NCBI GenBank assembly: GCA_030018605.1 | Contig: JASEHP010000121.1 | Coordinates: 1-5,189, forward strand | DNA length: 5,189 bases | Source of the DNA: Thermodesulfovibrionales bacterium | Lineage (GTDB): Bacteria > Nitrospirota > Thermodesulfovibrionia > Thermodesulfovibrionales > UBA1546 | Reading direction: 5' to 3' | In this document: one piece after another, positions 1 through 5,135 of the stretch | How the letters are laid out: each line of letters opens with the position of its first letter | Position numbering within the stretch: the first letter of the stretch is position 1 | Notes under the pieces: generated by a model | What the model saw: only the letters and a program-made list of their open reading frames with translations | Database searches by the model: none | Told to the model about the DNA's origin: nothing | Program-made: the position numbers and the translations under genes

Positions 1-2
1 CT

Positions 3-59
3 GGAAAAGAAGATACAGAATGGGAAACTTTAATAGAGCCTACCACTGAAATACAGTGA
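3..59 (+). CDS. Possible 3' end of a plus-strand gene (partial)
   Basis: From the window edge, frame 3 of the plus strand is open for 18 codons and stops at TGA 57-59. The peptide ends EWETLIEPTTEIQ, which has an ordinary acidic protein-like composition. If real, this gene would converge on the PP2C gene, with the palindrome at 85-117 and the A/T-rich stretch at 125-156 lying between the two stops, a sensible place for a shared terminator. I do not recognise a family. The other two plus frames are also open for 10 and 15 codons from the edge, so an open stretch this short is expected by chance. Low confidence. Confidence 0.25.
   Translation, partial: GKEDTEWETLIEPTTEIQ
44..58. repeat. Small inverted repeat CACTG/CAGTG
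   Basis: CACTG (44-48) and CAGTG (54-58) flank AAATA and could form a 5-bp hairpin. It does not extend outward and has no adjoining T-run, so it may be chance. It overlaps the possible partial plus-strand gene end. Confidence 0.25.
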
Positions 60-84
60 TTCAGGTTGCCGGAATTGAGGCAAA

Positions 85-117
85 CCCCGTTAGAAAGGAC
101 ATGGGTTTCTAACAGGG
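85..117 (+). repeat. 33-bp palindromic repeat, left copy
   Basis: The arms are CCCC-GTTAGAAA (85-96) and TTTCTAAC-AGGG (106-117) around a 9-nt centre. The eight inner base pairs are perfect, then there is one C/A mismatch, then three more G-C pairs. The same pattern, with identical first 12 bases and nearly identical last 12, occurs on the opposite strand at 5014-5044, so this is a repeat family and not a chance hairpin. It lies beyond the PP2C stop and could act as a transcription terminator or barrier, although only three T residues follow it in the minus direction. Confidence 0.75.
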
Positions 118-124
118 CAGAAGC

Positions 125-156
125 AAATAAAAAACCGCTATTCTTTTTAAAGAAAG
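125..156 (-). terminator. Weak terminator candidate after the PP2C gene
   Basis: Reading the minus strand past the PP2C stop there is an A/T-only inverted repeat, TTCTTT/AAAGAA (141-154), a short GC-containing spacer, then six T residues (129-134). The stem has no G-C clamp beyond one pair, so it would be weak by itself. The GC-richer palindrome at 85-117 lies further downstream and may be the effective stop. Position and T-run fit a rho-independent terminator, but the stem is poor. Confidence 0.35.
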
Positions 157-167
157 TTTTATCTTCT

Positions 168-935
168 CTATGAGCCATCTTCAAACAAATATACAAGAAC
201 TACGGTTATATTATCCTTTCCTCCGTTTTTATTGGCAATATCAATAAGCGCTCTGCATGCGCTGCCGGGCTCATCAGAAGCGGCAACTGTAGAAAGGATA
301 ACATTGTCAGGAACCATAGTTGTAAGCCCGTCGCTGCACAGAACAACCCTGTCAGCGTCCATAATGTCTATTTCGTCAAGGTCAACTTCCACAGACGGAG
401 CGCTGCCGAGAGCCCTTGTAATAATATTTCTTACCTCAGAGCCCTCTGCCTCTTCTTTTGTGAGGAGCCCGCTTTTTACCTGCTCAGACACTATTGAATG
501 GTCATCAGTAAGCTGGATAATTGAACTTGTCCTGATAAGATAAATCCTGCTGTCGCCTGCATGCGCTATGCTCATTTTACTGCCGTCAAGCAAGGCAGCA
601 GCAACTGTTGTTCCCATGCCGCGCCATTTAACATTGCTCTGCGACGCCTCGTATATCGCCTGATTGGCGAGCCTTATGCCTGATGCAATCCTGTTTGATG
701 CGTCAGAAAAACTTTTATCATAATCACCAACAAAAGGCTCATTCCCTGCAGATGAGCGCTTAATATGATCCCTGATTATCTCAACTGCCATCCTGCTTGC
801 AACCTCTCCTGCTGCGGCTCCGCCCATGCCGTCTGCAACAATAAAAAGGCGCAAATCTTCATCAACACAAAAATTATCCTCATTGTTTAGCCTTGAAACA
901 CCCTTGTCTGATTTGCCTGCCGAAAGAAATTTCAC
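168..935 (-). CDS. PP2C-family serine/threonine protein phosphatase
   Basis: This 255-aa protein is a complete bacterial PP2C (PPM) phosphatase, a cytosolic metal-dependent enzyme that removes phosphate from Ser/Thr of proteins and usually opposes Hanks-type kinases. Visible motifs in order are SDKGVSRLNNED (9-20, metal ligand D20), VADGMGG (33-39, D35), GMGTTVAAALL (107-116), AHAGDSRIYLIR (124-135), LTDDHSIV (142-149), ITRALGS (172-178), LCSDGLT (199-205, D202) and GGKDNITVVLV (238-248, D241). All the acidic residues of the dinuclear metal site are present. There is no membrane segment or extra sensor domain, so it resembles the minimal Stp1/PrpC type. The start is GTG at 935: an in-frame stop lies two codons upstream (939-941), and AGGTT (941-945) is a weak ribosome-binding site 5 nt before it. 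It follows the M16 gene by 35 nt and is probably co-transcribed. No partner kinase lies in the window, so its substrate cannot be inferred. Confidence 0.95.
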   Translation of the reverse strand: MKFLSAGKSDKGVSRLNNEDNFCVDEDLRLFIVADGMGGAAAGEVASRMAVEIIRDHIKRSSAGNEPFVGDYDKSFSDASNRIASGIRLANQAIYEASQSNVKWRGMGTTVAAALLDGSKMSIAHAGDSRIYLIRTSSIIQLTDDHSIVSEQVKSGLLTKEEAEGSEVRNIITRALGSAPSVEVDLDEIDIMDADRVVLCSDGLTTMVPDNVILSTVAASDEPGSACRALIDIANKNGGKDNITVVLVYLFEDGS

Positions 936-970
936 TGTTTAACCTGCTTTTTCATATATGACTTATTTCT

Positions 971-2221
971 TTAACCCATTATCCCCTTGAAGTCATTTTC
1001 GCTGACAGGCCCCAGCGCTGTAAGTGCAACCTTACTCCCGCTTATCAGTTTCTCTGTAAGTTCTTTAACCTGTGCGAGGCTTATGGAATTTATATCTTTT
1101 ATTATTTCCGAAGGCGAGTAATACCTGCCGTAATACATCTCCTGCCGGGCAATGTTCTGCATCCTGCTGCTCGTTGATTCAAGGCCAAGAATTAGATTGC
1201 CCTTGAGCTGAGCCTTTGCCCTTTCTACATCAACATCCGAAAGCATGTCTGCCAGACCTCTGAGTTCTTTGAGAATAAGCTCTATCACCTGCGATACTTT
1301 CTTTTTCCCTGTCCCGGCGTAAACAGCCAATACGCCTGTGTCAGCGTAGGATGATATATATGAATAAACAGAATACGCAAGCCCTCTTTTCTCCCTTATC
1401 TCCTGGAAAAGCCGCGAACTAACGCCTCCGCCGAGAATCGTATTCAGAATAAACAATACATACCTGTCTTTGCTTGCCTGCGGCATGCCTTCAACGCCGA
1501 GACACAGATGAACTTCAGAGAGCTCTTTGCTGTGAACTTTGATTCTGCTGTTAAATTTCGAGCGGCTCGGAACGGTTTCAGGCTCTAACCCTTTTCTGAG
1601 AGAATTGAAATTATGATTTAGCGCATCAAGAAGCCTGTCTGTTTCAAAATTTCCTGCGCATGATATAACGATGCCCTTTGTCCCGTAATGTTTTTTTGTG
1701 TGGCTGACAAGGTCTTCCCTTATGAACGATTTAATCGTCTCTCTCCTGCCGAGTATGGACTGTCCTATGCCTGCACTGCCCCATATTGTCTGGTTGAAGA
1801 GGTCATATATATAGTCGTCAGGCGTATCCTCAACCATCTTAATCTCTTCTTTGATAATCCCCTTTTCTTTCTCTATATCTTCTTCCGGGAACGTAGAGTG
1901 AATGAATATATCAGACAGGAGTTCTATGCCCTTATCAAAATATTCATCAAGGACTTTGATATAGAATGTTGTGCTCTCCCGCGAGGTAAATGCATTCAGG
2001 TCGCCTCCCATCGAATCCGTATCAACTGCGATATCTCTCGCAGAGCGTTTCTGCGTGCCTTTGAAAAACATGTGTTCAAGGAAATGCGATATGCCGTTTT
2101 TCTCAGGCAGTTCGTTCCTGGAGCCGACCTTAACCCATACGCCAAGGGCGACAGAACGGACATCCTTTACCTGTTCCATAACTACCGGTATGCCGTTTCC
2201 AAGATACGTTTTTTTAAACAT
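971..2221 (-). CDS. M16B family zinc metallopeptidase (processing-peptidase-like, YmxG/MlpA type)
   Basis: This 416-aa protein closely follows the bacterial M16B plan related to mitochondrial processing peptidase beta, which degrades or trims peptides in a closed two-domain chamber. The inverted zinc motif HFLEH is at 46-50 (H46, catalytic E49, H50), and the distal zinc ligand is most likely E126 in KEEIKM (124-129), 76 residues after H50. The C-terminal half carries the glycine-rich GGGVSSRLF (264-272) and REKRGLAYSVYS (276-287), with the conserved Arg and Tyr that bind substrate. The frame is open up to an ATG at 2308, but ATG 2221 is the likely start: it has GAGGGA (2226-2231) 4 nt upstream, and family homology begins at once (FKKTYLGNGIPVVME). 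The 29 extra upstream codons are translated repeat DNA. No signal peptide is evident, so it is probably cytoplasmic. Position after pnp matches many bacteria, including Bacillus. Only one M16 gene is present, so it may act as a homodimer. Confidence 0.95.
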   Translation of the reverse strand: MFKKTYLGNGIPVVMEQVKDVRSVALGVWVKVGSRNELPEKNGISHFLEHMFFKGTQKRSARDIAVDTDSMGGDLNAFTSRESTTFYIKVLDEYFDKGIELLSDIFIHSTFPEEDIEKEKGIIKEEIKMVEDTPDDYIYDLFNQTIWGSAGIGQSILGRRETIKSFIREDLVSHTKKHYGTKGIVISCAGNFETDRLLDALNHNFNSLRKGLEPETVPSRSKFNSRIKVHSKELSEVHLCLGVEGMPQASKDRYVLFILNTILGGGVSSRLFQEIREKRGLAYSVYSYISSYADTGVLAVYAGTGKKKVSQVIELILKELRGLADMLSDVDVERAKAQLKGNLILGLESTSSRMQNIARQEMYYGRYYSPSEIIKDINSISLAQVKELTEKLISGSKVALTALGPVSENDFKGIMG

Positions 2222-2225
2222 GGAT

Positions 2226-2231
2226 TCCCTC
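2226..2231 (-). promoter_or_regulatory. Shine-Dalgarno site that sets the M16 start
   Basis: The minus strand reads GAGGGA, then four bases, then the ATG at 2221. No comparable site precedes the alternative ATG at 2308, which sits inside the palindromic repeat at 2307-2329. This supports the shorter protein. Confidence 0.7.
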
Positions 2232-2234
2232 AAA

Positions 2235-2263
2235 ACTATAGCAAACGAAATAAGTAATGTTAA
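2235..2263 (-). promoter_or_regulatory. Sigma70-like promoter for the M16 gene
   Basis: The minus strand has TTAACA (2258-2263, 5 of 6 to the -35 consensus), exactly 17 bp, then TATAGT (2235-2240, 5 of 6 to the -10 consensus). Initiation would fall near 2228, only about 7 nt before the ATG at 2221 and inside the Shine-Dalgarno sequence. The transcript would therefore be almost leaderless, or the promoter is fortuitous. It lies just past the repeat array that separates pnp from this gene. Confidence 0.5.
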
Positions 2264-2268
2264 ATTTC

Positions 2269-2375
2269 TGTCATTCTGGCTTGTCCAGAATCTTTCTTTT
2301 GTTGTCATTCCCCGATTTAATCGGGGAATCTATGTCCTTTATGTCTGAATTGTCAGGTCAAGCCGGACAATGACA
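2269..2375. repeat. Cluster of three REP-like hairpins with TGTCATT/AATGACA edges
   Basis: Three hairpins lie side by side. The first is ATTCTGG (2273-2279)/CCAGAAT (2285-2291) with loop CTTGT. The second is an 11-bp near-perfect palindrome, ATTCCCCGATT (2307-2317)/AATCGGGGAAT (2319-2329). The third is ATTGTC (2349-2354)/GACAAT (2366-2371). The first two begin with TGTCATT on the plus strand (2269-2275, 2303-2309), and the third ends with its reverse complement AATGACA (2369-2375), so the block is bounded by inverted 7-mers. This is the usual look of dispersed intergenic palindromic repeats. It lies between pnp and the M16 promoter and has no coding role. Confidence 0.75.
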
Positions 2376-2393
2376 CACTATACGGCAGGAAGG

Positions 2394-2482
2394 ATTCCCG
2401 CTTCTCCTCGGCGAGTCTGCCCGAGGCGGAACATCCTCGACTGTCCGAGACCGAAGGGTGAGTTTCGAGGATGTAGCGGAAT
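2394..2482. repeat. 89-bp foldback element able to form a three-way junction
   Basis: Outer arms ATTCCCGCT (2394-2402) and AGCGGAAT (2475-2482) pair with one bulged C. They enclose two hairpins. One is CCTCGG/CCGAGG (2406-2411/2421-2426, 9-nt loop). The other is a perfect 10-bp stem, ACATCCTCGA/TCGAGGATGT (2431-2440/2465-2474), whose 24-nt loop can form a further ACC-GAAG-GGT hairpin (2450-2459). The element is GC-richer than its surroundings and starts 18 bp from the REP-like cluster. It looks like a dispersed repeat or small non-autonomous element; I see no flanking target duplication. Confidence 0.65.
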
Positions 2483-2487
2483 GAGCT

Positions 2488-2530
2488 TAGTACTGTCGAA
2501 AAATATCACGGAAAGCGAAAGACAGCACTA
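2488..2530 (-). other. 10-bp RNA hairpin downstream of pnp
   Basis: TAGTACTGTC (2488-2497) and GACAGCACTA (2521-2530) are inverted repeats with one difference. In minus-strand RNA, the direction of transcription here, that pair becomes a G-U wobble, so all ten pairs form; in plus-strand RNA it is an A-C mismatch. The loop is 23 nt with a U-run. It could protect the pnp 3' end or process the message. There is no T-run directly after it, so it is not a standard terminator. Confidence 0.45.
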
Positions 2531-2542
2531 CTTATCTATTAC

Positions 2543-2569
2543 AAAAACAGTTCTTCGCAAACTTTGCAA
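2543..2569 (-). terminator. Weak terminator-like hairpin just after pnp
   Basis: In the minus direction, starting 2 nt past the pnp stop, TTGCAAAGTTTGCGAA (2554-2569) folds into a 4-5 bp GCAA/TTGC stem, followed 6 nt later by TTTTT (2543-2547). The stem is short and the T-run is offset, so termination would be partial at best. Confidence 0.3.
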
Positions 2570-2571
2570 CT

Positions 2572-4665
2572 TCATTCTTTTACGGCATCCTTCTCCCGCA
2601 TAGCCTCTTTCCTGCTAAGACGGATTTTGCCGGTCCTGTCTACTTCCAAGACCTTTACAAGGACTTCTTCTCCATCACGAAGCACATCAGTGACCTTATC
2701 TATTCTCTTGAAGTCTATCTGCGATATGTGGAGAAGGCCTTCGGTGCCCGGCATTATCTCTACAAATGCTCCAAAATCGACAATGCGCTTTACCTTCCCG
2801 AGATATATCCTTCCAATTTCCGCCTCCGCAATAATTCCGTTGATTATCTCTATCGCCTTCTGGGCTGATGTTTCATCAGCAGATGCAATGTTTATCACGC
2901 CTGCATCATCAATGTTTATCTTAACCCCTGTTTGCTCTATTATTCCCCTTATCACCTTCCCGCCTGTGCCGATGACATCTCTTATCTTTTCCTGTTTTAT
3001 CTGCATTGTATATATCCTCGGCGCATGGGGAGAGAGTTGTTCTCTCGGCACCGATATTGCCTCTTTTATTTTGGAGAGGATAAAGAGCCTTCCCTGTTTT
3101 GCCTGCTCAAGCGCCTTCTCCATGATAGAGTAATTTATACCGCCTGTCTTCACATCAAGCTGAAATGCTGTAATGCCGTTCTCTGTTCCTGTAACCTTGA
3201 AATCCATATCGCCGAGATGGTCTTCCAGCCCCAGAATATCCGTAAGAACAATATTTTTGTCGCCTTCCTGCACCAATCCCATCGCGATGCCTGCAACCGG
3301 AGCCTTTATCGGAACGCCAGCATCCATAAGCGCAAGCGTGCCGCCGCATACTGTCGCCATTGAAGACGAGCCGTTTGACTCAAGGATGTCTGAAACGATT
3401 CTTATTGTATAAGGGAATGCTTCCTTAGAAGGGATTACAGACTTAAGCGCCCTTTCTGCGAGAACTCCATGTCCTATCTCACGCCTTCCCGGTGAACGCA
3501 GCGGCTTTACCTCTCCAACGCTGAAAGGAGGGAAATTATAATGGAGTATAAATGTCTTATAGCTCTCTCCCTCAAGCGAGTCAATCTTCTGTTCATCATC
3601 AGCAGTGCCGAGCGTTGCCACAACAAGCGCCTGTGTCTCCCCCCTCACAAAGAGTGCAGAGCCGTGAGCCCTCGGAAGCAGTCCCACCCTTGAACTTATA
3701 TGCCTTATCTCATCGGGTTTTCTTCCGTCAGACCGTATCCCCTTTTCTATAATCATCCTTCTTACCAGGTCTTTTTCAAATTTTAAAAATGCGTCGGCTA
3801 TATCTTTGGTCATATTTTTCTCAGGCGTATTGAAATGCTTTACAGTCTCATCCAGAATCAGGTCCAGTGTATCCTGCCTCGTCTGCTTGCCCGGTATTTT
3901 TACCGCTTCTTTCATCCTTTCAATCACATGTTCATTTACTTTAGCCCTCAGCTCTTCATCAACCACAGGAGGAGTTACCACGCGTTTCTCCTTACCAACA
4001 GCATTCCTGAGGTCTATCTGCACTGCAGCAATGCGTTTAATCTCTGCATGAGCATAATCTATCGCCTTAAGAAGCGCTTCCTCTGAAACCTCAGATGTTG
4101 CTCCCTCAACCATCAGAACAGAATCTTTGGTTCCAGCGACAACAAGGTTCATGTCAAGTTTCTCTAATTCCGATAAATCAGGATTTATAATGAGATCTCC
4201 GTTAATCCTCCCGACTCTAACAGCAGCGACAGGCCCGTCAAACGGGATATCGGAAATCATCAGCGCAACAGACATGCCGGTTATTCCGAAGACATCGGAT
4301 ACATTCTCATCGCCGTATGAAAGAACAGAAACAATCCCCTGAGTTTCACAAGAAAACCCTTTAGGGAACAATGGACGTATAGGACGGTCTATAAGACGGG
4401 AGGTAAGAACTTCCTTTTCGCTCGGCCTGCCTTCCCTCTTAAAAAATCCTCCGGGAATCTTTCCTGCAGAATAAGCTTTCTCCTGATAATCTATAGTAAG
4501 GGGGAAAAAATCAAGTCCTTCTCTTGCGTTTTTTGCTGCGACTGCCGTCGCAAGCACTACCGTATCACCATACCTTAAAACAACCGATCCATCCGACTGC
4601 TTTGCAATCTCACCTGTTTCAATAATCAGCTTCTTTCCTTTAATCTCAATCTCAAATGTAGTCAT
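2572..4665 (-). CDS. pnp: Polynucleotide phosphorylase (PNPase)
   Basis: PNPase is a cytoplasmic homotrimeric 3'-5' exoribonuclease that cleaves RNA with phosphate to nucleoside diphosphates and takes part in mRNA decay. At 697 aa it has the full domain set: first RNase PH core (about 1-215), all-helical linker (about 235-310), second RNase PH core (about 315-545), KH domain (about 550-612) and S1 domain (about 617-688). Key residues are present: the RNA-contact loop FFKREGRPSEKE (74-85), phosphate-binding SSS (433-435) in ESNGSSSMATVCGG, and metal/catalytic residues D482, D488 and K490 in EDHLGDMDFK (equivalent to E. coli D486, D492, K494 by motif alignment). The KH GxxG is GTGG (566-569), and S1 opens with GKVKRIVDFGAFVEI. 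The ATG at 4665 has GAGAGG (4670-4675) 4 nt upstream. The gene starts 14 nt after the rpsO stop and shares its transcript. There are no frameshifts and only a short charged C-terminal tail. Confidence 0.99.
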   Translation of the reverse strand: MTTFEIEIKGKKLIIETGEIAKQSDGSVVLRYGDTVVLATAVAAKNAREGLDFFPLTIDYQEKAYSAGKIPGGFFKREGRPSEKEVLTSRLIDRPIRPLFPKGFSCETQGIVSVLSYGDENVSDVFGITGMSVALMISDIPFDGPVAAVRVGRINGDLIINPDLSELEKLDMNLVVAGTKDSVLMVEGATSEVSEEALLKAIDYAHAEIKRIAAVQIDLRNAVGKEKRVVTPPVVDEELRAKVNEHVIERMKEAVKIPGKQTRQDTLDLILDETVKHFNTPEKNMTKDIADAFLKFEKDLVRRMIIEKGIRSDGRKPDEIRHISSRVGLLPRAHGSALFVRGETQALVVATLGTADDEQKIDSLEGESYKTFILHYNFPPFSVGEVKPLRSPGRREIGHGVLAERALKSVIPSKEAFPYTIRIVSDILESNGSSSMATVCGGTLALMDAGVPIKAPVAGIAMGLVQEGDKNIVLTDILGLEDHLGDMDFKVTGTENGITAFQLDVKTGGINYSIMEKALEQAKQGRLFILSKIKEAISVPREQLSPHAPRIYTMQIKQEKIRDVIGTGGKVIRGIIEQTGVKINIDDAGVINIASADETSAQKAIEIINGIIAEAEIGRIYLGKVKRIVDFGAFVEIMPGTEGLLHISQIDFKRIDKVTDVLRDGEEVLVKVLEVDRTGKIRLSRKEAMREKDAVKE

Positions 4666-4679
4666 CTATCCTCTCTTTT

Positions 4680-4949
4680 CTATTTTCTAAGCCCTAACCG
4701 CTCAATCACCTTCGCGTATCGTTCCTTGCTTGAGGCCTTCAGATAATCAAGCAGCTTTCTCCTCTGACTGACAAGTTTAAGAAGCCCGCGGCGTGAATGG
4801 TGGTCGCTTTTGTGGGTTCTGAAATGTTCTGTAAGATAATTTATCCTCTCACTCAGAATAGCCAGCTGAACTTCCGGAGAGCCGGTATCCTTTTCGTGAA
4901 CTTTGTACTGTTCCATAAGCGTCTGTTTCTTTTCTTTATTGAGAGGCAT
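4680..4949 (-). CDS. rpsO: 30S ribosomal protein S15
   Basis: This 89-aa protein is full-length S15, a primary 16S rRNA-binding protein that nucleates the 30S platform and forms an intersubunit bridge with 23S rRNA. The family signatures are clear: HEKDTGSPEVQLA (18-30), where the DTGS turn contacts the rRNA, HFRTHKSDHHSRRGLLKLVSQR (42-63) with the conserved HHSRRGL rRNA-binding helix start, and RRKLLDYL (63-70). The start at ATG 4949 is supported by a very strong Shine-Dalgarno sequence. It is the first gene of the minus-strand cluster, and pnp follows 14 nt later, the common rpsO-pnp pairing. The usual upstream neighbour truB is not visible; non-coding repeat DNA is there instead. S15 represses its own translation in several bacteria through a structured leader, but the leader predicted here is only about 28 nt. 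Confidence 0.99.
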   Translation of the reverse strand: MPLNKEKKQTLMEQYKVHEKDTGSPEVQLAILSERINYLTEHFRTHKSDHHSRRGLLKLVSQRRKLLDYLKASSKERYAKVIERLGLRK

Positions 4950-4953
4950 TAAC

Positions 4954-4963
4954 TCACCACCTT
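4954..4963 (-). promoter_or_regulatory. Strong Shine-Dalgarno of rpsO
   Basis: The minus strand reads AAGGTGGTGA, 9 of 10 matches to the complement of the 16S 3' end, four bases before the rpsO ATG. It is by far the best ribosome-binding site in the window, consistent with high ribosomal-protein expression. Confidence 0.8.
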
Positions 4964-4983
4964 CCTGTTTTTTTGTAAGTTAA

Positions 4984-5013
4984 AGGATAACATAACGGCT
5001 TTAATTCTGTAAA
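4984..5013 (-). promoter_or_regulatory. Candidate sigma70-type promoter for rpsO-pnp
   Basis: The minus strand has TTTACA (5008-5013, 5 of 6 to the -35 consensus), 18 bp, then TATCCT (4984-4989, 4 of 6 to the -10 consensus). Initiation near 4977 would give a leader of about 28 nt carrying the strong ribosome-binding site. The -35 box abuts the palindromic repeat at 5014-5044, so the promoter is the first unique sequence on the rpsO side of the repeat. Confidence 0.45.
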
Positions 5014-5044
5014 CCCTGATAGAAATCATCTATTTCTAACGGGG
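5014..5044 (-). repeat. 31-bp palindromic repeat, right copy (inverted)
   Basis: On the minus strand this reads CCCC-GTTAGAAA (5033-5044), a 7-nt centre, then TTTCTATC-AGGG (5014-5025). That matches the copy at 85-117 at all of the first 12 bases and 11 of the last 12, in opposite orientation. Directly outside it, GGGG TAA CCCC (5041-5051) can form a second small hairpin, and another GTTAGAAA half-site lies at 5073-5080. It sits immediately upstream of the rpsO promoter and could terminate transcription from an upstream gene. Confidence 0.75.
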
Positions 5045-5135
5045 TAACCCCTGCTCAAAACCTGTTGATATCGTTAGAAACTTACTTTTAAGACATTACC
5101 AATTCTTATCGGTTTTGAATTGACTGAGAAAACAC

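Noticed and set aside
85..117. CRISPR repeat
   Set aside because: The two related palindromes are about 4.9 kb apart in opposite orientation, with no regular spacers or cas genes.
1688..2257. 189-codon plus-strand frame opposite the M16 gene
   Set aside because: It lies antisense to a clearly conserved zinc peptidase, and its Cys/Arg/Tyr/Phe-rich composition is typical of an antisense shadow.
2370..2603. 77-codon plus-strand open frame across the pnp-M16 gap
   Set aside because: It runs through the foldback repeat and the end of pnp, its translation is repeat-like and rich in Arg/Pro/Cys, and no ribosome-binding site or family is recognisable.
2564..3133. 189-codon plus-strand frame opposite the pnp KH/S1 region
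   Set aside because: It is a shadow of pnp; the hydrophobic Ser/Ile-rich run could look like membrane segments but arises from the complement of charged PNPase codons.
4950..4980. S15 autoregulatory RNA or riboswitch in the rpsO leader
   Set aside because: The predicted leader is only about 28 nt, too short for known S15-binding structures, and I see no stem in it.
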